Shown here: one piece after another, positions 35,091 to 44,735 of the stretch
Layout: every line of letters begins with the position of its first letter
How positions within the stretch are numbered: position 1 is the stretch's first letter
NCBI GenBank assembly: GCA_030648295.1
Contig: JAUSID010000163.1
Location: 124,001 to 188,000, forward strand
Reading direction: 5' to 3'
Length of the DNA: 64,000 nucleotides
Source: Opitutaceae bacterium
Lineage (GTDB): Bacteria > Verrucomicrobiota > Verrucomicrobiia > Opitutales > Opitutaceae
Program-made: the position numbers and the translations under genes
The notes under the pieces: generated by a model
The model's input: the letters and a program-made list of their open reading frames with translations, nothing else
Told to the model about the DNA's origin: nothing
Databases searched by the model: none

Positions 35091-35667
35091 GCATCATCGA
35101 TTGCCACAGGTATAATATCACGCCGACGCAAATTCCCGAGTCGGCGACATTGAAGGTGGGGTAGATGTAAGTTCCGAAATGCAGGTCGGCGAAATCGATC
35201 ACGTGACCGTGCATCAGCCGATCAACAAGATTGCCGAGAATCCCGCCCACGAGCAGCCCAAAGCAGATCTGCGCCATGCGATCACGGAGCCCGAGCGCAT
35301 GGCGCCAGAAGAAAATTGCCACCAGCGTACCGACGGCGAGCAGTGCCAGCAAAACGCTCTGACCGGAAAACATGCTCCACGCCGCGCCCGTGTTGCCGAC
35401 ATGGATCAGGTAGAAAAATCCCTTGATGATCACGATGTCGTGACCGCCGCCGTGTGCGTGCAGCGGGTTGAACGGGATGCGAGCGTTAACCCACAGCTTC
35501 GTCGCCTGGTCGGCCAGAAACACCGCCGCTGCCAGCGTCAGCAGCAGCCGGTAGCGACCGATGCGGGCAGGGGATTGCGGATCGCGAATTGCGGATTGCG
35601 GATTCTCGATCCCGGCGGCTGCAGGCGCGGGATTGTCAGGCGATGAGCTCGGGTCGGGCTGATTCAA
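35023..35667 (-). CDS. lspA: Lipoprotein signal peptidase II
   Basis: The protein of about 214 residues is LspA, the inner-membrane aspartyl protease that removes lipoprotein signal peptides. It has four hydrophobic segments and both catalytic-Asp blocks: LVGGILGNLVDRLMHGHVIDF and FNVADSGICVG. Family members usually have 150-170 residues; the excess lies at both ends. The N-terminal 40 residues (including ENPQSAIRDPQS) and the C-terminal 20 residues are translations of dispersed low-complexity repeats. The only in-frame start of a usual type before the core is TTG at 35667. It is last in the ileS-dksA-like-lspA series. Confidence 0.93.
   Translation of the reverse strand: MNQPDPSSSPDNPAPAAAGIENPQSAIRDPQSPARIGRYRLLLTLAAAVFLADQATKLWVNARIPFNPLHAHGGGHDIVIIKGFFYLIHVGNTGAAWSMFSGQSVLLALLAVGTLVAIFFWRHALGLRDRMAQICFGLLVGGILGNLVDRLMHGHVIDFADLHFGTYIYPTFNVADSGICVGVILYLWQSMMQGRRDQDRRREDAGRREDTKDV
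35572..35609. repeat. GGATTGCGGATC-type repeat inside lspA 5' end
   Basis: Copy of the ATCCGCAATCCG family lying in frame within the first 35 codons of lspA and encoding IENPQSAIRDPQS. Confidence 0.85.
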
Positions 35668-35680
35668 TCAGGAGTTTTTA

Positions 35681-35712
35681 AGCCGAAATCCACGATCCGA
35701 AATCCGCCATCG
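35681..35712. repeat. ATCCGCAATCCG-type repeat between lspA and the DksA-like gene
   Basis: Degenerate GAAATCCACGATCCGAAATCC run filling the 51-base gap between the two minus-strand genes. Confidence 0.8.
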
Positions 35713-35718
35713 CTCGGT

Positions 35719-36609
35719 TCAATCCTCGCCGCCCGCGTCCTCGTCCATGATTTTCCCGCCTTCTTCGCCCAGCTCGCCAAAGAGCCCGGCCTGCGTGCGG
35801 GAACGGTGACGGTTCCGCTCGATGTCCTTTTGCGCTTCGGCCGAGTAGCGGGTGAACGGCACTGCGAGCAGTCGCTCCTTCGAAATCGGTTTCTGGGTGA
35901 TCTCGCAGATCCCGTAAGTGCCACCGTGAATTCGTTTGATGGCGGCATCGATTTCCGAAAGCGCCTCCTGCTCACTCGCAACCATGCTCAAAGCGAAGTC
36001 GCGATCGAAGGTGTCCGTGCCGGCATCCGCCATGTGCTGGCCATAGGCCGACAAATCGCCCGCGTCGTCCTTCGCCGATCGCTTCAACGTTTCCTCGGAA
36101 TGACGCTCGATGCCCTCCGTCAGGCTTCGGCGCAGGTCGTGCAGGAGTTTGTAGTACCGCTTGAACTTCTCGGGAATGTCCTTGTCGCTCATCGGTTCGG
36201 GCGTCGGGCCCTTCTTGGGGTTGAAACCCAGGATGTCCGCGAGCGAAGCGGCTTTGACGTGCTGCGGCTTGGCGTGTTTCTGGACCGCGGCGTTGTTTTT
36301 CGCCGGAGTCTTCGCGCTCTTCGCCGGGAACGGCGAGTTGGTCTTGCTCGTCACCGTCTGGGCAATCGCGCGGACCTCGTCGAGGCTGAAGGCAATCGGC
36401 TTGGTGGCGGCTTTGCGCTTGAGGATGCTGTTGCGGAGGGCGTTTTTCTTGGAGGGTTTTTCCATGGTGGGAGAACGGTGCGATTTGCCGCTGGGGGCGG
36501 CCGATTTCGCGGGCGCTGCGGCCTTGTGGCGCGCGGGCGGCGGCGTCTTTTTCGGCGCAGGTTTTTTTGATGCGGCTTTCTTCGCGGGTGACTTCTTGTT
36601 CTTTGCCAT
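35719..36609 (-). CDS. DksA/TraR-like protein with histone-H1-like tail and degenerate zinc site
   Basis: The 296-residue protein ends in a DksA/TraR-like module: a coiled-coil region (about 150-230, FKRYYKLLHDLRRSLTEGIERH…DEVALS-type acid helix SMVASEQEALSEIDAAIKRI) and the C4-finger region GGTYGICEITQKPISKERLLAVPF. Only one of the four zinc cysteines remains, so zinc binding as in DksA is unlikely. The N-terminal about 100 residues are Lys/Ala/Pro-rich like histone H1 tails and may bind DNA or RNA. DksA proteins bind the RNA polymerase secondary channel. It lies 21 bases after ileS and before lspA, an arrangement implying joint expression. Confidence 0.85.
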   Translation of the reverse strand: MAKNKKSPAKKAASKKPAPKKTPPPARHKAAAPAKSAAPSGKSHRSPTMEKPSKKNALRNSILKRKAATKPIAFSLDEVRAIAQTVTSKTNSPFPAKSAKTPAKNNAAVQKHAKPQHVKAASLADILGFNPKKGPTPEPMSDKDIPEKFKRYYKLLHDLRRSLTEGIERHSEETLKRSAKDDAGDLSAYGQHMADAGTDTFDRDFALSMVASEQEALSEIDAAIKRIHGGTYGICEITQKPISKERLLAVPFTRYSAEAQKDIERNRHRSRTQAGLFGELGEEGGKIMDEDAGGED

Positions 36610-36630
36610 GGGGAGCTTTGGGTGAGGAGC

Positions 36631-39564
36631 TTAGGCTTTTAAGGCCTCTGCGCAACGCGGACATACATCGCCGTGTGAACTGGACTCCATCGCCGGCACC
36701 CAGCGCCAGCAGCGTGGACAACGCTTGAAGCTCAGTTCGCTGCACGGTCGGACATGGACGTGGAGCGCGACCCCCGTGGCCGAGCCCAACGTGACATGCG
36801 AGACAATGAAAAGTTCGGGAAGAAAATCCCGATGTTTTTCGAGGACGCGGAACTCCGCTGAATCTGCGGCTCCGCTGATCGTAATCGCCGCATCGAGCGA
36901 TTTGCCGAGCTTGCCCGCGGCGCGCTGCGGCTCGATGGTCTCGTTGACCATGGCGCGCACGCGCAAGAGCGTCGCGACATCCGCTTCGATTTCCGCATTC
37001 GTCCAATCCGTTGCCGGAACCGGCCAGGATTGGAGGTGAATCGAGTCGTCGGAGTACTCCGCCTGCGCCGTGAAATACGCCCAGGCTTCGTCCGTGGTGA
37101 ACGCCAGCACCGGCGCCAGGATTCGGACCACCGCGTTGAAGATGTGATGAAGTGCCGTCTGCGAGGAGCGCCGCAGCGGAGAATTCGTGCCGAGCGTATA
37201 CAACCGATCCTTCAGGATGTCGTGGTAAGTCGCCGACAGCGTGACCGAGCAAAACTGGTTGCAGAGCTGGTAAACGCGGTGGAATTCGTACGCGTCATAC
37301 GCCGCCGTGCATTCGCGGATGAGCACGGCCGTCTGGTGCAACGCCCAGCGGTCGAGCGTATCCATCTGCGCGACCGGCACCGCCTCGCGCGGATCGAAAT
37401 CGAAAAGGTTCGAGAGTTGATACCGAAACGTATTCCGAAACAGCCGGTAGGCCTCGCCGACATGCTTCAGGATCTCGTCGTCGACGGGCATGTCGTCGCG
37501 AAAATCCTGGGACGCGATCCACAGCCGGATTACGTCCGCGCCGTGTTGCGAGACGTAGGAGTCGGACGTCTGCGGCTTCTGATAGGTGGAGCTTTTCGAA
37601 ATCTTCTGCCGGTTCTTGTCGACGATGAACCCATGCGTGAGGACGCCCTTATACGGCGCCTGGTCAAACGCGATCACGCCCGTCCAGAGCGACGACTGGA
37701 ACCAGCCGCGATGCTGGTCACTGCCCTCGAGATAGAGATCCGCCGGCCAGTGGGTGCCTCCCTGGTTGTGCCGGAGCACCGCTGCGTGCGTGGAGCCCGA
37801 GTCAATCCAAACGTCGAGTGTGTCGCGCCCGGTCGTGAGCGTTGACGGACTGGGCCAGCTCGCCGGCAGCTTTACGCCCTCGAGCAGCTGCGCAGCGGTC
37901 GCGTCATACCAAAGGTTCGAGCCGTGGCGGGCAAACTTGTCGGCGATCGCGCGCGCGACGTCCGCGTCCATGTAGGCCTTCTTCTTGTCGTCGTAGAACG
38001 CCGGGATGGGGACGCCCCAGGACCGCTGCCGGCTGATGCACCAGTCCGGCCTGGATTCCACCGCGCCGCGAATCCGCGCCTCGCCCCACGCCGGCACCCA
38101 GCCTTGGTGGGCGGAAATCTTTTCGATCTCGCGCAACGCAATCGCGCGGTGACCGTGCTTGTCGAGCGACACGAACCATTGGTCGACCGCCCGGAAAATG
38201 ATCGGCGTCTTCGAACGCCAGCAATGCGGATAACTGTGAGTCAGTTTTTGCTGAGCAAAAACTGAATGGTTGGAAGCCAGTTTTCTGAGGACCGCGATGT
38301 TCGCCGGAGACGTTTTCTTTGCGGCGAGATCCTCGACCGTTTCCAGGGTGGTGAGGTCAACGAGATCAGGGGGGATTCGGCCATCGTCGACGTAGCGCCC
38401 GTCGTCGCCAACGGGACAGTAGATCTCCAGTTTGTACTTCAGGCCCGTCTGATAGTCTTCACTGCCGTGACCGGGCGCGGTATGGACGCAGCCGGTGCCG
38501 GTGTCAGTCGTGACGTAATCGGCAAGCACGATCGGGGATGCGCGATCGATGAATGGGTGGCGGGTGTTGAGATGCTCAAGGCCGGCGCCTTTGACCTTGG
38601 CGATGACGGTTGCGGTCTGTGGACCGTGGGCCGCGGCACTTTGCGCGTCGTCGGTGGATGCGGGAGCGGTCGGCGCTTGCTTGCGGCGCTGCGCCTCGAG
38701 CGCGCTCAAAACCGCCCCGAGGAGAGGCTCGGCGACGATGACGCACTCGCTGCCGAGATCGACGAGCACGTACTCGACCTCCGGATGCACCGCAATCGCG
38801 AGATTGGCGGGCAGGGTCCACGGAGTGGTTGTCCAGATCAGGACCGAGCATGGCTTGCCGGCCGGCATTTCGCAGCCGAAAATCTTTCGGATTTTCTCAC
38901 CCTCAGATTCCGCCACGCGGAATCTGACCCAAATCGACGGCGAAACGTGGTCCTTGTATTCGATTTCCGCTTCGGCGAGCGCGGTTTCGAACGGGATGCT
39001 CCAGTAGACCGGTTTCTTGCTGCGGTAGACGAGGTCCTTCTCGATGAACGCGGCGAAGGTCCGGAGGATGTCGGCTTCGAACGCCGGATCCTTCGTCTTG
39101 TACGGCCGGTCCCAGTCGCCGATCACGCCGAGTCGCTTGAACTGCCCGGTCTGCTTCCCGATCCAGAATTCGGCGAACGCGTCGCACTTCGCCCGCAGTT
39201 CGGCCGTGGTGAGCGTGAGTTTCTTCTCCTGGATTTCGCGCGAAACCTTTTGCTCGATCGGCAGCCCGTGGCAGTCCCAGCCCGGCACATACGGAGTCCG
39301 AAAACCGCGCATCGACTTGTAGCGGTTGACGGTGTCCTTCAGCACCTTGTTCAGCGCCGTCCCGATGTGGACATCGCCGTTCGTGAACGGCGGGCCATCG
39401 TGCAACACGAACGCCGGGCGGCCCGCGTTCTTTTTCTGAATCCTGCCGTATAGCCCAATCTTATCCCAATGCGCGACCCGTCCGGGCTCGCGTTGGGCCA
39501 GGCCCGCGCGCATGGGAAACTCGGTCTTTGGGAGACGCAGCGTGTCTTTGAGTTCTTGGGCCAT
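36631..39564 (-). CDS. ileS: Isoleucyl-tRNA synthetase
   Basis: The 977-residue enzyme charges tRNA-Ile. The class I signatures are PFTNGDVHIGTA (HIGH-type, residues 59-70) and KISKSS (KMSKS-type, about 654). The editing domain lies between them (TTDTGTGCVHTAPGHGSEDY). The anticodon-binding domain and a C-terminal zinc finger (CPRCWRW and CPRCAEAL, last 40 residues) are present, so this is the bacterial zinc-containing form. The start at MAQELKDTLRLPKTEFPMRAG is the family start; upstream sequence is a repeat-filled leader. It is followed by the DksA-like gene and lspA. Confidence 0.97.
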   Translation of the reverse strand: MAQELKDTLRLPKTEFPMRAGLAQREPGRVAHWDKIGLYGRIQKKNAGRPAFVLHDGPPFTNGDVHIGTALNKVLKDTVNRYKSMRGFRTPYVPGWDCHGLPIEQKVSREIQEKKLTLTTAELRAKCDAFAEFWIGKQTGQFKRLGVIGDWDRPYKTKDPAFEADILRTFAAFIEKDLVYRSKKPVYWSIPFETALAEAEIEYKDHVSPSIWVRFRVAESEGEKIRKIFGCEMPAGKPCSVLIWTTTPWTLPANLAIAVHPEVEYVLVDLGSECVIVAEPLLGAVLSALEAQRRKQAPTAPASTDDAQSAAAHGPQTATVIAKVKGAGLEHLNTRHPFIDRASPIVLADYVTTDTGTGCVHTAPGHGSEDYQTGLKYKLEIYCPVGDDGRYVDDGRIPPDLVDLTTLETVEDLAAKKTSPANIAVLRKLASNHSVFAQQKLTHSYPHCWRSKTPIIFRAVDQWFVSLDKHGHRAIALREIEKISAHQGWVPAWGEARIRGAVESRPDWCISRQRSWGVPIPAFYDDKKKAYMDADVARAIADKFARHGSNLWYDATAAQLLEGVKLPASWPSPSTLTTGRDTLDVWIDSGSTHAAVLRHNQGGTHWPADLYLEGSDQHRGWFQSSLWTGVIAFDQAPYKGVLTHGFIVDKNRQKISKSSTYQKPQTSDSYVSQHGADVIRLWIASQDFRDDMPVDDEILKHVGEAYRLFRNTFRYQLSNLFDFDPREAVPVAQMDTLDRWALHQTAVLIRECTAAYDAYEFHRVYQLCNQFCSVTLSATYHDILKDRLYTLGTNSPLRRSSQTALHHIFNAVVRILAPVLAFTTDEAWAYFTAQAEYSDDSIHLQSWPVPATDWTNAEIEADVATLLRVRAMVNETIEPQRAAGKLGKSLDAAITISGAADSAEFRVLEKHRDFLPELFIVSHVTLGSATGVALHVHVRPCSELSFKRCPRCWRWVPAMESSSHGDVCPRCAEALKA

Positions 39565-39933
39565 TCCGAGAAAAGCGCGCGAGGCTAGGTCGACGGTGAA
39601 GAGAGTCAAGGTCTGCCGGTCGCCGGTGAACTGCGGATGATTGCGTATGTCGCCGCGGCGTCGGCCGCGGGTGTCGAATTCGGCAATCCACCCGGCAGCG
39701 CGAGCTTGCGGGACGCTCCGGAGGGTTGCGGGCGAGACGCCCGTGCCGGCATCTGGCTGCCCCATCTTTCTCGTTCTCGTAATCTTAATCTTTCTCCCGG
39801 CTCGTAGAGCAATCCGTCGAGAAAGTTTACCCGCCTTTGGCGGCGCCGTAGGCGACCAGGGATAAAGAGGAAGAGGAAAGAGAAAGAGCTGGAGCTCAGG
39901 CGACCTCCTCTCGGCGCGAGGAGAATCTGTGGC
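39565..39933. other. Repeat-filled gap between hemG and ileS
   Basis: No gene was found in these 369 bases. They contain a TGCGGGCGAGACGCCCG hairpin (39725-39745), a CT-rich track (39762-39799) with its purine-rich near-inverse (39862-39890), and between them a 37-base element GTTTACCCGCCTTTGGCGGC... (39825-39861) repeated almost perfectly at 62728-62764. The ileS promoter must lie here but was not identified. Confidence 0.75.
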
Positions 39934-41364
39934 TTACGCCGTGACCCGCTGGGCCAGTTTTTCGCCCGCGGCGATGCAGGCCGGAACCGCAATCCCATCG
40001 CGGGCCTGGCCGCCGATGAACAACCCGCGGTAAGTGCGTTCGGCGGCCGCCATCGTTTCCAGATGCAGTTCGTAGCCGAGATTGTACTGCGGAATCGCGC
40101 GCGGCCAGAAGGCATGCCGCTGGAATACCGGGGCACCGTTCACGCCGAGCAATTCGCGCAGATCGCGGTCGACCGCCCCGAGCAGTTTGTCGGTGGGTAG
40201 CCGCCCAATCTCCGGACTCCGCGTCCCGCCGGCCATCACCGTCAGCGCCACATGTCCGTCGGGCGCGCGATCGGCGAACAGGCTCGAGGAAAAAAGGATC
40301 CCGAGGATCGAGCGCTTCTCGACCGTGGGCGACAACACGCCAAATCCGTCGAGCGGGTGCGCCATCTGTTCGCGGCGGTAGCCGAGAAAGAGCGACGACA
40401 CCGGCGGATGCTCGATTGAGTCGAGCGACGCGAGCGGACGCTCGGCGAGCGTGCCAAACCGCAGCTGGGCGAGCGCGGGGGCGGGGAGCGCGGCAACAAC
40501 CGCGTCGAATGTCTCGGTCGTCGTGCCCGAGCCGCTCGTCCAGACCACGTTCCAGGGCACACCCGGCACGAGCGCTTCGATCCGCGCGTCGAGCGACAGC
40601 GCTCCGGCCGGCAGCCGCGCGGCGAGCGCTTCCGGCAGCGCCTGCAAACCGCGGCGAAACGAAATGATTCCGCCCTCGGGCTTCGGCTGGCCGCTCGCCT
40701 TGCGCGCCTTCGCCGCGGCGATTTGCCCGCGGATAATCGAACCATGGCGTTGCTCGATTTCCCACAGCTTGGGAAACGAGTGGCGCGCCGAGAGTTTTTT
40801 CGGATCGCCGGCATAGACGCCGCTCACGAATGGATTCAGCCCATAGTCGACCAGCTCCTGGCCAAAATGGTCGCGGACGAAATCCTCGAGGCTGACATCC
40901 GCCGGCCGCACGCGCGGACGAACGAAGAGTTCCGACAGCAGCCGCATTTTGCCCCCGAATGAGAACAGCCCGGAGCTGAGCAGCGAAGGAGGCGATGTCG
41001 GCGCCGCCATGGCTTTTCCGCCGCGCACGATGTAGCGATTCTTCGCTTCCGGTCGGGCGCTCATCCGTTCTGTCGTCAGCCCGACCTCGGCAATCAGCGC
41101 CGTAAGCGCTGGATCGCCGGCGAGCAGCGAGTTGGGACCACTCTCGATCAGCCAGCCATCGGTGATCTCGGTGCGAATCGCGCCGCCAATCCGGCCCGAC
41201 GCTTCAAAGACGCGGACGCGATGCCCGGATTTCGCGAGCCGGTGGGCTGCGGTGAGGCCGGTGATACCGGCGCCTAGAATCGCGATGGACTTGATTGGCG
41301 GCGAGTTGGGTGCAGTGGGAGCGCTCACGAGGGCAGGAGGATAACCATGGTTCCCGTGCCGCAC
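39934..41364 (-). CDS. hemG: Protoporphyrinogen oxidase (HemY/HemG-type flavoprotein)
   Basis: The 476-residue FAD protein oxidises protoporphyrinogen IX to protoporphyrin IX (or coproporphyrinogen III in the alternative route). The Rossmann motif is IAILGAGITGLTAAHRLAKSGHRVRVFEASGRIGG (around residues 27-61, GAGITGL at 31-37). Later come GGIISFRRGLQALPEAL, NPFVSGVYAGDP and the C-terminal FAD block GLFIGGQARDGIAVPACIAAGEKLA. It forms a heme cluster with hemE and hemF on the same strand. A GTG start 12 codons downstream (41328) is also plausible. Confidence 0.94.
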   Translation of the reverse strand: MRHGNHGYPPALVSAPTAPNSPPIKSIAILGAGITGLTAAHRLAKSGHRVRVFEASGRIGGAIRTEITDGWLIESGPNSLLAGDPALTALIAEVGLTTERMSARPEAKNRYIVRGGKAMAAPTSPPSLLSSGLFSFGGKMRLLSELFVRPRVRPADVSLEDFVRDHFGQELVDYGLNPFVSGVYAGDPKKLSARHSFPKLWEIEQRHGSIIRGQIAAAKARKASGQPKPEGGIISFRRGLQALPEALAARLPAGALSLDARIEALVPGVPWNVVWTSGSGTTTETFDAVVAALPAPALAQLRFGTLAERPLASLDSIEHPPVSSLFLGYRREQMAHPLDGFGVLSPTVEKRSILGILFSSSLFADRAPDGHVALTVMAGGTRSPEIGRLPTDKLLGAVDRDLRELLGVNGAPVFQRHAFWPRAIPQYNLGYELHLETMAAAERTYRGLFIGGQARDGIAVPACIAAGEKLAQRVTA

Positions 41365-41462
41365 TGCGCAACCATTGGCTTAGGCTGACCTAAATTTGCA
41401 GGGACGCTGGGGCGTGACGACGTCTTACGCCCCGAATTAGAATTTTCCCGAGAGGCAGCCCA

Positions 41463-41600
41463 TTTCGGATTGCGGATTTCGGATTGCCGATTGCCGGAGC
41501 CGACATTTTTGAAGCGAGGCGAACGGGTTCCCGTATCCGGTATCCGGTGTCCGCTTTCCGGCCTCCGAAAATCCGCAATCCGCGATCCGAAATCCAAAAT
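41463..41600. repeat. Long ATCCGCAATCCG-type inverted repeat between hemE and hemG
   Basis: TTCGGATTGCGGATTTCGGA words on the left (41463 on) and CCGCAATCCGCGATCCGAAA words on the right (to 41600) form an imperfect inverted array with (G)TATCCGG words between. It occupies most of the 244-base gap. Confidence 0.85.
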
Positions 41601-41608
41601 GGTTGCGA

Positions 41609-42637
41609 TCACCGCCACGCGGTCACCGAATCCACCAGCGCCTGCATGCATTCGAGCTTGGCGTGCGGCATGATGCCGTGTCCGAGGTTGAAGACGTGGC
41701 CGGAGGTGCCGCGCATCGATTCGAGGAGCCGGCTCGCTTCGTGGCGGACAATCTCGGGCGTGGTGTTGAGCAGCACGGGATCGAGGTTGCCCTGCACCGC
41801 GACATTTCCCGGCAATGTGCGCCGCACGATCGCAAGATCGTTGGTCCAGTCGACACTCAGCACGCGAATTCCGGTGAACGCCTGATCCGTCAGCTGCGGC
41901 GCAGTGCCCTTCGCGTACAGGATGATCGGAAACTCGCGCGGCAATGCGGCAATGATCGCGCGAATCCACCGCAGTGATGCGGCCTCGTAGTCCTGGCCGG
42001 CGATGATCCCGCCCCATGAATCGAAGATCTGAATCGCGTCGGCACCCGCCTGGATCTGCATCTGGAAATAGGCGATCAGAGCCGCCGTGATTTTCTCCAG
42101 CAGCGCGTCGAACAGCGCGCGATCCGTGTAGAAGAGCTGCTTGATCCGCTCGAATTCTTCGGAGCTGCCACCTTCGACCATGTACGTCGCCAGCGTCCAC
42201 GGTGAACCGCCGAATCCGAGGAGCGCCTGCTTGCCCGCCAGTTCGCGTTTCAGGAGCTTCAACGTGGCGTCGACATACTGGAGCCGTTCAGGCACTGCGG
42301 CCGCCGGCGCGAGCGCATCGACCTGCGCGCGCGTCTCGAGCCGGTATTCCATCGCGATGCCACCTTCCTCGCGAAAGCGGTACCCTTGGCCGAGCGCCTC
42401 GGGAATCACGAGGATGTCGGAGAATAGAATCGCCGCATCGAGCGCGAACCGGCGCAGCGGCTGGAGCGTGACTTCCATTGCCAGCTCCGGCGTCCGCACC
42501 ATCTCGAGAAAGGACGACTTGGCCTTCAACGCGCGGTATTCGGGCAGGTAACGGCCGGCCTGCCGCATCACCCAGAGCGGCGGCCGGTCGAGTTTTTCGC
42601 ACGCGCAGGCGGCGAGGAAGCGTTCGCGAGAAGTCAT
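41609..42637 (-). CDS. hemE: Uroporphyrinogen decarboxylase
   Basis: The 342-residue enzyme converts uroporphyrinogen III to coproporphyrinogen III. The N-terminal signature RPPLWVMRQAGRYLPEYRALK and the second block AILFSDILVIPEALG are complete, with IQIFDSWGG and GNLDPVLL further on. The length is normal. It sits 84 bases downstream of hemF and upstream of hemG, giving three late heme steps in one strand-consistent series. Its 5' sequence is CT-rich with no Shine-Dalgarno sequence. Confidence 0.97.
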   Translation of the reverse strand: MTSRERFLAACACEKLDRPPLWVMRQAGRYLPEYRALKAKSSFLEMVRTPELAMEVTLQPLRRFALDAAILFSDILVIPEALGQGYRFREEGGIAMEYRLETRAQVDALAPAAAVPERLQYVDATLKLLKRELAGKQALLGFGGSPWTLATYMVEGGSSEEFERIKQLFYTDRALFDALLEKITAALIAYFQMQIQAGADAIQIFDSWGGIIAGQDYEAASLRWIRAIIAALPREFPIILYAKGTAPQLTDQAFTGIRVLSVDWTNDLAIVRRTLPGNVAVQGNLDPVLLNTTPEIVRHEASRLLESMRGTSGHVFNLGHGIMPHAKLECMQALVDSVTAWR

Positions 42638-42646
42638 GAAGGAGAG

Positions 42647-43864
<1,218 letters not shown>

Positions 43865-43909
43865 TCACGTCGACAGCGGGGCGTCGGCCGTTCTGCCTCA
43901 GATTTCCTG

Positions 43910-44629
43910 ATGCAATCTCCCGTCCTCACGACCGTCGCCGTCACCGGGTTCACCGTGGCGTTTTTGCACGCGGCGATCCCGACGCACTGGCTGCCGTTCG
44001 TACTGGTGGCGCGGGCGCGGGGATGGGGGCGGGCGAAGACCGTCGCCATCACCAGCCTGGCCGGAATCGGACACGTCGCGCTCACGAGCCTGCTCGGACT
44101 CGCGATTGCCTGGTTTGGATTTCAACTCGATGAGCGGGCGGGCGAGGTTTTCCCCTGGCTGGCCGGAGGATTGCTGCTCGGCTTCGCCGTATTTTATTTC
44201 TGGCGACAGTGGAAAGGCATCGGCGTGTGCCACCATCACACCCCCGGCAGCCATCACCACGCTGATGAGCACTGCCAGACCGAGCACGAGCAAAGCCACT
44301 GGCAGGAGGAACTGCAGGACAGCCCGCTCGTGTCATCAAAAGCGGGTGACTGGGCCGCCGTGAGCGGACTGTTTGTGATGCTCACGCTGTCGCCGTGCGA
44401 AGGTTTTCTCCCTGTGTATTTGTCGGCCGTGCAGTTCGGCTGGCGCGGTTTCGTCGTGCTCAGCGTCATCCTCGCGGTGGCCACACTGGCGGCCATGGCC
44501 GTGTTCACCTGGCTCGCGCTGATCGGCTTCGAACGTTTCCGGCTGAAAACCTTCGAGCGCTACGAGGCCGGATTGCTGGGCGGACTCTTCGCCGTGCTCG
44601 GCGTGATCGTGATCGCGCTGGAACACTGA
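43910..44629 (+). CDS. Polytopic membrane protein with His-rich loop, possible metal transporter
   Basis: The 239-residue protein has about six predicted helices split by a histidine-rich cytoplasmic or periplasmic loop (CHHHTPGSHHHADEHCQTEHEQ, near residues 104-130). The first helix has FLHAAIPTHWLPF and the fourth LTLSPCEGFLPVYLSA, giving an internally repeated two-part layout reminiscent of RcnA, NicO and UreH-like nickel/cobalt carriers. Metal transport is an inference from the loop and fold only. It stands alone, divergent from hemF and convergent with the carboxypeptidase gene. Confidence 0.75.
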   Translation: MQSPVLTTVAVTGFTVAFLHAAIPTHWLPFVLVARARGWGRAKTVAITSLAGIGHVALTSLLGLAIAWFGFQLDERAGEVFPWLAGGLLLGFAVFYFWRQWKGIGVCHHHTPGSHHHADEHCQTEHEQSHWQEELQDSPLVSSKAGDWAAVSGLFVMLTLSPCEGFLPVYLSAVQFGWRGFVVLSVILAVATLAAMAVFTWLALIGFERFRLKTFERYEAGLLGGLFAVLGVIVIALEH

Positions 44630-44735
44630 ACCACCGCGGCGCAATCGCAACGTAAGGCATACGGGTTGTCGTCGCTCACCGGCTCGCTTCGCGCTCGCGG
44701 CTACCGCTCCGAGAATTCGAATAGCCGACGAATCG

